From: Breviolum minutum Mf 1.05b.01 | Lineage: Eukaryota > Sar > Dinophyceae > Suessiales > Symbiodiniaceae | Assembly (NCBI GenBank): GCA_000507305.1 | Contig: DF240739.1 | Location: 40,407-104,406, forward strand | Reading direction: 5' to 3' | Length of the DNA stretch: 64,000 bases | Shown here: positions 20,961 through 31,000 of the stretch, in pieces | How positions within the stretch are numbered: position 1 is the first letter of the stretch | How the letters are laid out: the number at the start of each line of letters is the position of its first letter | Notes under the pieces: generated by a model | What the model was told of the DNA's origin: nothing | The model's database searches: none | Seen by the model: only the letters and a program-made list of their open reading frames with translations | Made by a program: the position numbers and the translations under genes

Positions 20961-21898
20961 CCATATAGTTGAGTCGGTTATTAAAGATATATATGTTTGT
21001 AACTTACAGGCAGCCATTTGATTGATTGGATGAGATGTAGCAAGTTTAATGCTGTTTTCAGTGTTACTTATACTTATTCTGCGACTTGTTTGTCAATGTT
21101 TTACTTCAATCCTTGTTTCAATTTTACTATTGTTTTCATTTATGTCTCACTGCACACAATGACACTCACTGAACCTCAAGAGATTCGTCCTCCTAACGCG
21201 AATCAAAGCTACTTGCTGGTATATGATCCCTTAAGGCATCATTTCAATCTTCATGTCTTCTACCAAAATTGCCCAACAAATTATATATAATAGGTGTATC
21301 AGTCGGCCATAGGCCGTAATAATATACAATTCTAGGGATTTGTTATTTTACCTTTTCTCTCCTTTGAAAAAGTGTGAATTTGTGATGGACTTTTTGGGGG
21401 GTTGTTTTCTTCTCAACATCTTTTGAGCAGTAATCAGTTCGACCCCAGTTATTTGCTGTTTTTTTGTGCAATGACAAACTACCCACTCTTTTCCTAAGGA
21501 TCATTTCATAAGCCATGAAGTAAGGATCCGGGAACCTAAACCAATGAGAATCTCATGGAATGTCATGTCAAGGGTTTGAGCATTGCTCAAATGTGCTAAA
21601 TATAGTGTCTAAAACCCCCCCCCCCACACTGATCTTTATGAAATTGGGGACAGTCATGAATTGTTCATAGGCGTTTGTATACCCTCGAATAAACTATCAT
21701 GGTAACAGAAAGTGAACCTTTTGAAGATGTATCTCCTATTCAACAGGCTTTATGTTTCAATTGCCATGTTAGTTCACCAGAAGGGTCTAACCCCCCATTG
21801 ATCTTCATGTTGGTTTTTGGATGTTCATAAAGATCCCATAGGGGTATTAAAAAAAAGGATCTCGTGAATCTCATGGGGGGATGCTGACATTTTTATGA
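20961..21898. other. Probable intron DNA with a decayed repeat
   Basis: At 21709-21787 GAAGATGTATCTCCTATT and GCCATGTTAGTTCACCAG match parts of the element at 59762-59864. A run of C at 21617-21627. Otherwise nothing. Confidence 0.4.
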
Positions 21899-21993
21899 CC
21901 CATAAAATCCATATATGGTATGTTTACTTACATTTGTTAATTTTTATGGTACATGTACGTAGGTTGATATGCCAGTCCCATGGATCCTATGGG
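21899..21993. repeat. MITE family B, copy 3
   Basis: CCCATAAAATCCATATATGG at the left and CAGTCCCATGGATCCTATGG at the right, with TTTACTTACATTTG inside. Confidence 0.65.
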
Positions 21994-22100
21994 TAATAGT
22001 TTTACAGAATGTTTATCTTTAGGGATCCAATCACTAACGTTGTCAGAGGATGATGAAGGAGTGTACAATCCTACAATCCGCGGATGGTGCCATCTTTATA

Positions 22101-22190
22101 CCCATCGGACTGGGTATATTTAATTACTTACATTTGTTTGATTTCTTTATGATTTTCATGTAGGCAAATATACCGTTCGTCCCATGGATG
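22101..22190. repeat. MITE family B, copy 4
   Basis: CCCATCGGACTGGGTATATT at the left and CAAATATACCGTTCGTCCCA at the right. GCCATCTTT flanks it on both sides (22089 and 22189), possibly a duplicated target. Confidence 0.6.
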
Positions 22191-23006
22191 CCATCTTTCA
22201 AGAAAAAACATGTTGGTCAATCTTCCCATCCCATGGAGCATCTGTGTAGGGATTTCCCGACGTCAAAATGGATTTTCTGTGTCCCAAAACAACGGATTTT
22301 TTTTCCGCTAAAACCATCGAAAATCTCCAAACTCAAGGCATGCCTCCAAGAGGCATGTTCAAGGTGCTGCCAGGCTCAAGGTGTCGTTCAACCGTTGGGA
22401 GTTTCGGGGCGGAAGGCTGGTGAACCTATAACCACCCCCCAAAACGTACCTCCTACCACCCCCCAGAAATTAAGGCGCCTATAAATAAGGGAAACAAAAT
22501 AAAAGGTACGTTTAGGGTAGGTGGACTTGGCGATTTTTCAAGCACCAACCTCCAAAATGGGGGGGTGGGGGGTGGTTAGCTTGGAAACCCAAGCTACCCA
22601 GGATTTTTTGAAGATTTTTGATGATTTTTGAGTTGGGAAAGGAATGATGTTTTTTTCTTCCGGAAAGTGAAAATGATGATGTCCAACGAGATCTTTGCTG
22701 AAAAGGTCGTAAATTGGTTTCAGGGAAATTTGATTGTAGTTGCGAGGCGTCCTCAAACAAGTGGGAACACAAACATACACAAACAATGTTTTGAAAACAA
22801 CACCGATCCCCCCCCACACAAAAAAAACTTGAACGTCCTCAAACATGTTTCATTTCCCATGGGATAATCCCCAGGGCTGGTTTATTCACCTACAGATTTA
22901 CTATATGAAAACCAGCCAAATGTAGGTATAAACTGGTATAAATATTGACAGTCCCAGAAGCCTATTATTGGTTTTGCAGAGAAAGGTGCTTATTTTGAGG
23001 AAAAAA
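22191..23006. other. Probable intron DNA
   Basis: Contains a family O fragment (22430-22512) and, at 22870-22950, a decayed family B core (TTATTCACCTACAG / CCAAATGTAGGTATAAAC). A frame around 22330-22420 is open but of unknown value. Confidence 0.35.
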
Positions 23007-23104
23007 CTAGGTGGTGGTTTCAAATATTTTTTATTTTCACCCCAATTTGGGGAAGATGTCCAATTTGACTAATATTTTTGAAATGGGTTGAAACCACCAA
23101 CCAG
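23007..23104. repeat. MITE family A, copy 4
   Basis: CTAGGTGGTGGTTTCAAATA at the left and GGGTTGAAACCACCAACCAG at the right. A clean 98-bp copy. Confidence 0.8.
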
Positions 23105-23359
23105 TTTTAGATGTTATGTTTGAAGGGGTTGATTTGATTTCATTTTGTATGTTAATTAGATTTAACATTTTGTATTTTGGACGGGCGGACGTGGTTCTGA
23201 AAGAAACGGTTTGTTTCGTTTTAATGTTGTTTGATGGTTTTGGATCACAATGACAATGGTGAATAGTGGCTATTTCCCTAGTCTTCTAAATATATACCGA
23301 GTGACAGAACGTTTTGGATAAGTTACTGTGAGTCCAGACTAAACTCACTCCATTTCGGT

Positions 23360-23550
23360 GTGTTAGAAAGTCCCCGTACTGGTATTGTTCAAAACGCAAA
23401 GAAAGCAGGGGCGCCGGCATGTTACCGTCGGACAGCTCAGTATGTACGAGCAACAGCACTTATTTTGGAAGGTGCAAATAAGTATTGGCCAGTTTGCCAG
23501 TATGTGATCGCTCACCACATGCTGTCAATGTCTCCTGTTTCGGGGAGGTA
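23360..23550 (+). CDS. Putative exon, frame unsettled
   Basis: Open in more than one frame, with AAAGCAG|GGGC as a possible acceptor at 23408/23409 and CGGG|GAGGTA or GGAAG|GTGCAA as donors. Readings include GAGMLPSDSSVCTSNSTYF and YRRTAQYVRATALILEGANK. It sits between the two STPGR exons, so it may belong to that gene. I cannot choose the frame. Confidence 0.35.
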
Positions 23551-23648
23551 CGTACTTCACGAAGAATGAATATATGAATATGTCATAATAATTGTATCCC
23601 CTTAAAAAGGGGTGATTCATTTTAAAAGAAAAAAATCACTATATACTT

Positions 23649-23930
23649 GTAGGTGGTAGTTTCCAATATTTTCGTCAATTTTTTTTTTCTTCATCCCAAT
23701 ATATCTAGGGAAGTGATCGCAATTACAGTATATGACTTTCGATGATTTTGTCCAGATACCCTGGGAAGGTACCCCAGACTTCCCCAAACCCCTACAAAGA
23801 AAGAAATTCCAAAACATAAACTGTGGGTGAAACGTCCGGGGGCCCATCTTCCAGGGGTATGTGGGTGAGATCTTAGAGACTTGCGCATATTTTCTTTAAA
23901 AATCTTATTGGTTGAAACCCCACCAACTTT
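23649..23930. repeat. MITE family A, copy 5 (split by family L)
   Basis: Left end GTAGGTGGTAGTTTCCAATA and right end GGTTGAAACCCCACCAACTT match family A, but about 136 bases of a family L element lie between the halves, so this is a nested insertion. Confidence 0.6.
23738..23873. repeat. Repeat family L, copy 1 (nested in family A)
   Basis: Shares TTCGATGATTTTGTCCAGAT, CTTCCCCAAACCCCTACAAA, GTGAAACGTCCGGGG and CTTCCAGGGGTATGTGGGTG with 62819-62942. Ends are not clearly inverted. Confidence 0.6.
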
Positions 23931-23939
23931 TTTGGAGGG

Positions 23940-24050
23940 TCCTGACCCTGATCTGACACGTCAGGACAAGCGAAAACCCATGTTGGTCGGCTCCACGAAT
24001 GGCGACGCAGGGGAATCCCAGCAGGATGGCCAGGACTTGTCAATGGAGTT
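23940..24050 (+). CDS. Putative exon, unidentified
   Basis: The frame reads GPDPDLTRQDKRKPMLVGST and then NGDAGESQQDGQDLSMEF. Composition is polar and protein-like. It may belong to the STPGR gene, as GPDPDLTR is weakly PG-like, but that is a guess. It lies between a split family A and a family J element. Confidence 0.4.
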
Positions 24051-24052
24051 TC

Positions 24053-24180
24053 CTAGTTCCTTTGATAGGTGGTAGGTAGCATATAATGGCCCAATTGGCA
24101 AGGACTATAAGTGGTATATAAGTGGTATATACTGCCACCTGGGTGATTATATATCACCTACCACCTATGAAGGGAACCAG
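24053..24180. repeat. MITE family J, uninterrupted copy
   Basis: CTAGTTCCTTTGATAGGTGG at the left and CCACCTATGAAGGGAACCAG at the right. The inner GGCAAGGACTATAAGTGG is important: its reverse complement is found right of the nested LINE complex (39210-39226), which identifies the outer layer there as family J. Confidence 0.75.
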
Positions 24181-24886
24181 AAACAGCCATTGAACATGGA
24201 TGGGCCGAACATGAAACGAAACAATGTCAGCATTAACTTACCTTGGCCAATGGCTTAAACTTTAAAACTTTTGGGGATTACATATCTTTTTAGGGAAAAT
24301 CAAGCCGTTCAAACGGCTTTATTTCAGGGTCAATTGGCTAAGTGAGTTAGAGTCTCAAAATTATCGTCGGAAACATTTACTGTGGAAGTCTCAAAGATGA
24401 TTAATTTATGATATAATTTACTGAAGGTCGGTTGCTATATTTTTCCCTAAAGGATTACGGTTTTATTCTACTATGGGGTATCTATAGGGATTGACATTCA
24501 ACGCTTCCTACAAAGACTATTTTTTGGTTAATGATCTCGCACTTCCACGGCAAATATCAACAGTTTTGCAGGATCGTGCTTGCAGGATGCCTTAGTGAGT
24601 TTGGCTACGAGAAGTTGTCATAATTACATGGGCTTTATTGTTTGGTAAACATAGCAACGGAACATCCCTGTGTTCAATAGTAGATACATCTTCATTGTCC
24701 ATTTTTCATTGGTTTACTGACAAGGGCCCTTTTGAGACTTAGGTCTCGTGGGTCCTTTTTTGAACTTTGTCATACCAAGGGTTTGGAGAGAAGCCTACTG
24801 ATTTGGAGAGATATTTCATGGAACTAAAGATCTGGGAGTACAGGTCCCACCAGCTGAATCAAACTGAAGGGAAACAATCATGCTAT
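24181..24886. other. Probable intron DNA
   Basis: Nothing recognised beyond short A/T-rich patches. Confidence 0.35.
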
Positions 24887-25007
24887 CCTCCCTGCAACTA
24901 ACAGTTCGCACCTGGAAATGGATGGTTGGAATATGATCGTTTCCTTTTGGGGCGTGGGATGGCCTATTTTTTAGGGGCTTTCACTCGCTGTTCGTTTCAG
25001 GGAGTGT
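24887..25007. repeat. MITE family F, copy 2
   Basis: ATCCTCCCTGCAACTAACAG at the left and TGTTCGTTTCAGGGAGTG at the right. TGGATGGTTGGAATATGATC is shared with copy 1. Confidence 0.75.
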
Positions 25008-25358
25008 AATACCTTGAACCTTGGAAGCCGTCGGACATAGGATTCCCTCATGACCTCGGTTCTTTTACAATCAGATGTCACTGAGGGAGAAACGTTTAGA
25101 TTGGTAAACAGTTGCTATTTTGAGGACTGCTATACACATTCAACCCTACTCTCCATCGGAGGGTCCAATGATTCTTAGTAAAAAAGAACATGATTCAGGA
25201 ATTTGTCAGAATATATAACTGACATCTCATCACCAAGGCATCTATCTTTTAGGGCACATCGCTCTTTTTTTTTTTGTATGGGTGGGTGAATCAAACCTAT
25301 TCCAGGAATCTATCTCTGGCCCTATAATTCACCGTGTTGATTCCAACCCAACCAACAG
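25008..25358. other. Probable intron DNA
   Basis: Nothing recognised; it ends in ACCAACAG, the acceptor of the STPGR exon. Confidence 0.35.
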
Positions 25359-25432
25359 AGGTTGGCCCTGGAAGCTATTGTGACAACATTGAGACCATGC
25401 TGTTGAAGAAGACCTTCAATGTGACTACCCAG
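25359..25432 (+). CDS. STPGR (SHIPPO) repeat protein, exon
   Basis: Acceptor CCAACAG|AG and donor ACCCAG|GTTCGG. The product reads VGPGSYCDNIETMLLKKTFN and then VTTQ. The G-P-G-S-Y start followed by about ten residues and K-K-T/S-F-N-V-T is the typical SHIPPO repeat of axoneme-associated proteins. This supports a flagellar gene spanning at least 20.9-25.4 kb. Confidence 0.65.
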
Positions 25433-25539
25433 GTTCGGGGTATGAAAGTATAGGTTCAACTCCTACAATCAAGGGACAATTGAGTGTACCCCTAACAGTG
25501 TACCCATAGTATTTATTGTGTGTTCTATGGATTCTTGGG

Positions 25540-25629
25540 GATTATAACCCATGAATACCACTATGTAGGGCTTATATAGGGATTTCCCATAGGGGTACGT
25601 TGGTAGGGGTACATCCAACTATCCCCTGA
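25540..25629. repeat. Repeat family N, copy 1
   Basis: The block from GATTATAACCCATGAATACC through GGGGTACGTTGGTAGGGGTA to CATCCAACTATCCCCT is repeated almost exactly at 46575-46674. Confidence 0.7.
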
Positions 25630-25957
25630 TACAACTTTCATCGGTGCAAGGTTTGTGAGGATACAAGGATACACCCCCCGGGTGACGCCCTGTTCTTTAC
25701 TTATGGTTGCTACCAAGAAATGGGAAGATGAGGGTAGTATGGTTCCCATTTTCCTATAAATCAACCAACCAGTGTTTTGTTCCCTAATCATGGAAGCTCT
25801 ATCAAGCAACTTTGGAACAAAATCTATCAACCTGGACCTTTTCATTGCTGAAGATTGGACGTGTTGTTCAAACTCTTTCTTCAGTCACTTGGCAAATCTT
25901 CAGTAACTTGGCAAATCTCATGACCTATACTTTCCAAATGATTTCAGGTCCCGCTTT

Positions 25958-26079
25958 CACCAAACATTTCAGGTACCTAAAATGGAGGTACTCACTTATA
26001 CAAGCTATATGTAAAGCTCATGTAAGGGAGAACCCACCCCAAAAATAGCCTGCATTTTAGGTACCTGAACTTTTGGTGT
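25958..26079. repeat. MITE family H, copy 2
   Basis: CACCAAACATTTCAGGTACC at the left and GGTACCTGAACTTTTGGTG at the right, with a near-palindromic layout. TAAGGGAGAACCCACCCC is the reverse complement of the core in copy 1. Confidence 0.75.
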
Positions 26080-26396
26080 CTCTTCCACACACAAAATCAT
26101 TGCCGTTCCTTTCCGGAAACTGATGTGTCGACCCGCATGCTGTACGGGTACCCTACATTCAGCCAGCTTGTAGAGCATCCGAGAGTATTAAGTTTATACC
26201 ATGCATGAATTGAATGTACAGGTGGGATGTGCTGGAATGAGGATCTCTTTCAGTAGGGGTCATTGAATTACTAGGTTGGTATTATATTGACAAACTGTTC
26301 ACAAATTATGCACTCCCCAACTTTCAAATCATATTTTACAAGGATGTTTGAACAAAAAAATAAGTTTGGTGGCAACTATACAGATTTATGTGGTGA
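26080..26396. other. Non-coding stretch before the transposon nest
   Basis: Nothing recognised. Confidence 0.35.
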
Positions 26397-26496
26397 ATTC
26401 CTACCTTTGGACCCCAAAACCATGAAAAATGATGGTTTTTGAACCTCCAAATATATGGGTTATAACCCCCAAAAATGCAGGTTGTAGGTTCCCATG
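26397..26496. repeat. Repeat family K, copy 2
   Basis: Reverse complement of the blocks at 14588-14702: CCCCAAAACCATGAAAAATG, GGGTTATAACCCCC, CAGGTTGTAGGTTCCCATGG. It abuts or overlaps the left end of the outer family J element. Confidence 0.6.
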
Positions 26497-26565
26497 GTAG
26501 GTGGGATCGGTGATATATATATATATATAATGACCCAATTTGTATATATATATATATATATATCT

Positions 26566-26581
26566 GGTCAAATTATAGCGA
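26566..26581. repeat. Target-site duplication of element A, left copy
   Basis: GGTCAAATTATAGCGA, identical to 27915-27930. Bases on either side differ, so the duplication is exactly 16. Confidence 0.9.
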
Positions 26582-26647
26582 AGGTTTAGGCCCAAACCGT
26601 CTCGTGGTAACCTTGTCCCCTGCGGTTTTTCTGGGGCGAATTGGGTC

Positions 26648-27388
26648 ATGGCATCGGAGTACTTCGACATGATACTTCCTGAACTCTCTACATTTGATGT
26701 TCTGGGTGCCAATGGTTGCAATTTCCTTACACCAAGATGTAATCTTCTGGTTGAGTTCCAACAGATCCTTTTGGATGATGACACCATCAAAATGTGGTTT
26801 GATCAATTCTCACCGGAGGGTTTTGGCATTGGACATTGCAAGACACTACCACCATGTCAAACGAAGATTTGGATTTTTTCAGTTTTGGAGCAAACCTCTG
26901 GATTGTCCTTTTTGATGAACAGTCAACTTGGCAAGTGGTTGCGAAAAGCTCCTTCAATCAGCGTCCAAATCATGCATTGGAACTTTTTGGTGGAGGTATG
27001 GGTGGTTGGAAAGCAGCAGGAAATTTTTTGAGTACTGCTTTCGATCAACAATGGGAAACAATTGCACATGAACAACAGTTGGAAGTTGCGATGTCCTACG
27101 CAATTACCTACAAGACTGGTTTGTTGACGTCTACGGAACATTTACCACGTGATTTTTTCTGCAAACATATTCCCAGCTGGATCATTTGCGCAGATGTTCG
27201 TGACCACTCCTGGTATCCACTGGTTGCCGCATGGGGTGTTGATGCCCTTTTGTTATCACCACAGTGCCAACCATGGCAACCATGGTCTGGGGCTTCCACT
27301 AGCCCTGGACTGGTATGTCTGGACGGGAAACTAGCAACGTCATCCGTGCAGAGTTCTGGGTTTTTCCTCAAGGAGATACGGTGGTGCA
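26648..27388 (+). pseudogene. Truncated C5-cytosine methyltransferase ORF of element A
   Basis: Starts ATGGCATC, like ORF1 of element B, giving MASEYFDMILPELS. A frame change near 26820-26840 is needed to continue. The next frame gives motif I ELFGGGMGGWKAAG (about 26980), the pre-motif segment WGVDALLLSP, and motif IV PQCQPW with the catalytic Cys (about 27262). A nine-base tandem duplication makes QPWQPWSG instead of QPWSG. SGASTSPGLVCLDGK follows, then homology stops: motifs VI, VIII, IX and X are missing. Motif I differs clearly from that of element B (LCCGGYGGW), so A comes from another subfamily. Confidence 0.7.
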
Positions 27389-27733
27389 ATGACAAATTCA
27401 GCTCCGACAGAAGATGCTGTAAACGCAGATGCAGTTGCCTGGGCATTGGCCTCCATGGCATTTGTATTCTTGACGACAGTATTGTTTGGCTACTCCTTCG
27501 GCATCTTGGTCCGTGTCGTGTCTATGGCCATTGTGACACTGATTTGGGTAGTCTTTGGTTTTGCATGGGCTTTCTACGAACGACCCAACCCTTGTCTTTG
27601 GGCATTGACATTCTCCCTTTGCAAGCCATACTTTTTGCCCTTACCTTTGAGCCAATGGAAATGGACCGGTCCCGTGAGTTATTCCGGGATTTTTGGTGTC
27701 CACTTTGCCGTGAAATTTTTACGGTCATTTTAG
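27389..27733 (+). CDS. Hydrophobic frame in the 3' half of element A
   Basis: An ATG-initiated frame of 114 codons with two likely membrane-spanning segments: ALASMAFVFLTTVLFGYSFG and VSMAIVTLIWVVFGFAWAFY. It follows a polar MTNSAPTEDAVNADAV. It begins within a few bases of where the methyltransferase homology ends, so it may be captured or rearranged sequence. It overlaps another open frame (to 27795) lacking motifs. No function is proposed. Confidence 0.35.
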   Translation: MTNSAPTEDAVNADAVAWALASMAFVFLTTVLFGYSFGILVRVVSMAIVTLIWVVFGFAWAFYERPNPCLWALTFSLCKPYFLPLPLSQWKWTGPVSYSGIFGVHFAVKFLRSF

Positions 27734-27914
27734 CAGGTTGTCAAACGGGCTGCCTGAGGTGCCCATTGGGTATTTTCCATACCGTTGTGGTATGATGCTG
27801 AAATCTAATTTCATTTGTAGTATCACCTTGCCAGCGATTCTTACATGGGATTGCCTCGCGCCAGTGCCACGGACCCCGCTCTCTTGCTAGGCCGTGGCGC
27901 ATCATCGGAGAAAA

Positions 27915-27930
27915 GGTCAAATTATAGCGA
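27915..27930. repeat. Target-site duplication of element A, right copy
   Basis: GGTCAAATTATAGCGA directly after GAGAAAA, the 3' end of element A. It continues without a break into the rest of the family I MITE. Confidence 0.9.
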
Positions 27931-27992
27931 CCTCGCACGACCTCACTCCAAATGGTGGTTTAGTAATGGAAATCCCCTTATTTCAGGGAAAC

Positions 27993-28008
27993 CTAGGTTG
28001 GTGAAATA
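27993..28008. repeat. Target-site duplication of element B, left copy
   Basis: CTAGGTTGGTGAAATA, identical to 39149-39164. The flanking bases (C before and G after, against G before and T after on the right) differ, so the length is exactly 16. Confidence 0.95.
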
Positions 28009-28080
28009 GGGCTCAAATCCGAACCTTCTCGTGGTAGTCCTGTCAGCATGTGCTGCGAACGGATTTAGACAGTTAGTTCC
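28009..28080 (+). promoter_or_regulatory. 5' leader of element B
   Basis: From the duplication to the ATG of ORF1. It shares TCTCGTGGTA and a following CCTGTC with the leader of element A at about 26600. LINE promoters are usually internal to the 5' untranslated region, so a role in expression is possible but not visible. Confidence 0.4.
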
Positions 28081-31000
28081 ATGGCATCTGAAATTCGTGA
28101 GATACTTTCAAAATATACCATCGATACTCTGGAGATTTTACAGACAAAGGGCAAGGGCAATTTGCTGGTAGCGGATCCATCATTTTCGAATGACAGTTTT
28201 TCTGCGAATCTTCTGGAAGTTTCATGGGGCAGTATTGAACGGTTAGGTGACAACAAATGGTTTCCGGATGAAACAACAGGGGCAAAGGTTCACTTCAAAT
28301 GTGATGAATTTGTTGGTCGGCAAATTTTGCAATCAACGAAGATTCTCCTCTTTGATTTTGAACTGGAACGAAGTGATGAGAAATTGAAGATTTATCATTT
28401 GAAGCCAACCTGCAATTCCTTTATAACGACATGGTACAATGGAACAACAGCAGCACACTGGACATTGAACCTATGTTGTGGGGGATACGGTGGATGGGAG
28501 TATGCTTTTCAGACCGCACATGAATACGGATGGCCGTTTCATTACCACATCGGACTTGATCACATGTTGCCGGCAGCAGCACAGCATTCCATCAACCATC
28601 GAACGCAATTTGTCAACAATGTGCAGTTGGGGCCAGCGTTTTTTGCAGAGAGGCGTAAATCGACCACCATATGTGCACCAATTCAAGCACCCGGGTGGCG
28701 ACAAGCAGTTTCAATGGTAAATCCACAGATTTGGACCTTTTCATTTCCTTGTCAGTCATGGACAGGAGCAGCATGGAGTCAGGGTTTTTCGGATGACAAT
28801 GGGAAAGTACTTCTTGAAGGATTGGGGCTAGCAAGAGTCATGAGGCCAGCCATTATTCTACTTGAAAACGTCAAAAACTTCTCAATGCATCAGCAATATT
28901 CCGATTTCTGTCAAGTTGTTCATTGGTGTGGGTATCGATTTTTACATCAGGCAGTAGTTGACGCACAAGAAAGAACTCCATGTGTTCGTCCAAGATGGCT
29001 AGCTGTCATTGAGCGCATTGAAGAATCACCACATCCGTTTACATGGCCGAAATGGGAGATCAAAAATCATAACCTCATGACATGGGGTTGCCATATCAGA
29101 TCCACACCTGAAGAACTTTTGGAATTTGTGATCCCCCCATCAGTTGTCCAAAAGTATATGGATGTATCGTATCTTCCTTTGCATGCACCATACTGGGCCA
29201 AGAACAAGGTTCTAAACTATCGTTCAGTTCCTTTGCAGAATAAACTTCCAGTAGTCATGGCAGCGTATGGAAGACAACATGAGCTCAGGGATGATCTTTT
29301 GCGAAGTCGTGGCCTTTTTGGGCATTTCACAGCAGAAGAATGTAAATTCCGATGGTGGAAGCCGGTTGAATTGATCATGGCACATATGCAAATAACACCA
29401 ATGGCGTTGTTGCAGCCCAAAGAGATAGCATGGCAAACTATAGGGAACTGCATCATGCAACATCATGCACTCATTGCCGTGTATGCAGCCTTTGATCACT
29501 ACTATGGTCCAAATCACAATACTCTGGAAAACATTCTTTTGAAAATTGAAGCCAAGAGGATGAAACCTGAAACAACCAAAGTCCAAAAAGACGATTTTGC
29601 ATGGTATCTTGGATCAGATGTTGAGATTACACCCATCAAGAACTATGTTCAAGTTTTAGCCAAAGAATTGTCCTGGGGTCAATCAAAAACAGTTGCATGG
29701 CCAGTGAAGCATATCTTTGATTTTGAAGCTGGATGTATCCCTATTGATGCTCACCGACTTGTGGAACATCAACAAAGTATATCGCCAACTCTTCCTCTCT
29801 CCTTAGAACCATGTCAAGATTTGGAAGATCTTCCGCAAGAAGTCAATTCGCCATTGGAATCTCCAGCAGATCAAATTCCAGACACTCTGGATTATCAGAT
29901 TCAGCAAAAGTTTCATGCAGCCGAATTTCAAGATCATGTTGCACAGTTTGTCAACACGCACATTCAAGAACAAAGTCAACCAGAAATAGCGCAAAACGAT
30001 GAATACCAGATTGTTAGTGACGAATCCATGCAATCAGATTCAGATCTTGAATGCACAGATGAATCCCTGCAACACAATCTCATGCAATTTCTCGTACCGA
30101 ATGATGTTAAAGTAGATGATACTGCACACATGGTGACACCATTGCTTGAACCTGGCAATTATTCTGCGTTGTGTGTCCTCAGTCCAATTCCTACAAAAGC
30201 CATAACACAACTATGGGATCACCGAATAGGATTGTTGCATGCAGAAAAGTATTGTCAAGTAGGATTGCAAGATGAAGCTTTCTTTACACCCAACGAGCTT
30301 TTGGAAACTGGATGTCTCATGCCAATTGAACAGGATTCGCCATATGTTCAACAAATGAGTTCCCAAAGCATCACTGAGAAGATTCTCATTTTCGACATTG
30401 GTGGACAGTCCTTTGCACAAGAAAGGAACACTACAACAACACCTGATTTGACCAGGTTTCCAGCCTATACTTGTAGTGAATGGTATGATGAAATAGGACA
30501 GATTCCGTTGATTCCAATGACATGCAATCAAAGGATTTTCTCTGAACCAGTTGAAATGGGAAAGTGTTTTGATGTTCTTGGTTTCATTTCAGCAATGACC
30601 AGAGTGACATATGAACCGCGAATCCCATTGAACACAGACATCCTCGTTTTGCAATTCAAGGGCTCACCAGATGATCTTGCACAGGTTCTCACTTTTTGGC
30701 AACTTGCAATTGACTCACCATGGATTGCCAAACACTCAAGAGCATTGGTGCGACAGATTGTAGACTCAAATTGTGTGCAACTCGTTTTTCCGCCGAGAGG
30801 GATAACATTTGCTACACCGATCACTATCTTTCGTTATGCCCTGGAAAACAAACTCTTGATGACATTTCTCAATTCCCTTGAAGGACGAAATGGAAATTGT
30901 GAACTACAGTTCAAAGTTGCATCCAGAAATCTTCCCAAATTTCAGATTGCCAAAGAACTTCGTTGGGAGATCATGTTGGATGCACTGCAACACATCTATG

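Larger units (their letters stand above)
26582..27914 (+). mobile_element. Element A: decayed 1.33-kb DNMT-bearing LINE-like element
   Basis: Flanked by exact 16-base direct repeats GGTCAAATTATAGCGA (26566-26581 and 27915-27930). Its leader shares TCTCGTGGTA, a nearby CTTGTC/CCTGTC and an ATGGCATC start with element B, so the two are related. It holds the 5' half of a methyltransferase gene, then an unrelated-looking hydrophobic frame, and ends in GGAGAAAA without a long poly(A). At 1.33 kb against 11 kb for B, it is a large internal-deletion derivative or a chimera. The sequence alone cannot tell these apart. Confidence 0.75.

Noticed and set aside
25445-25475. GGTTCAACTCC as a tRNA T-arm
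   Set aside because: No acceptor stem or anticodon arm could be paired around it.
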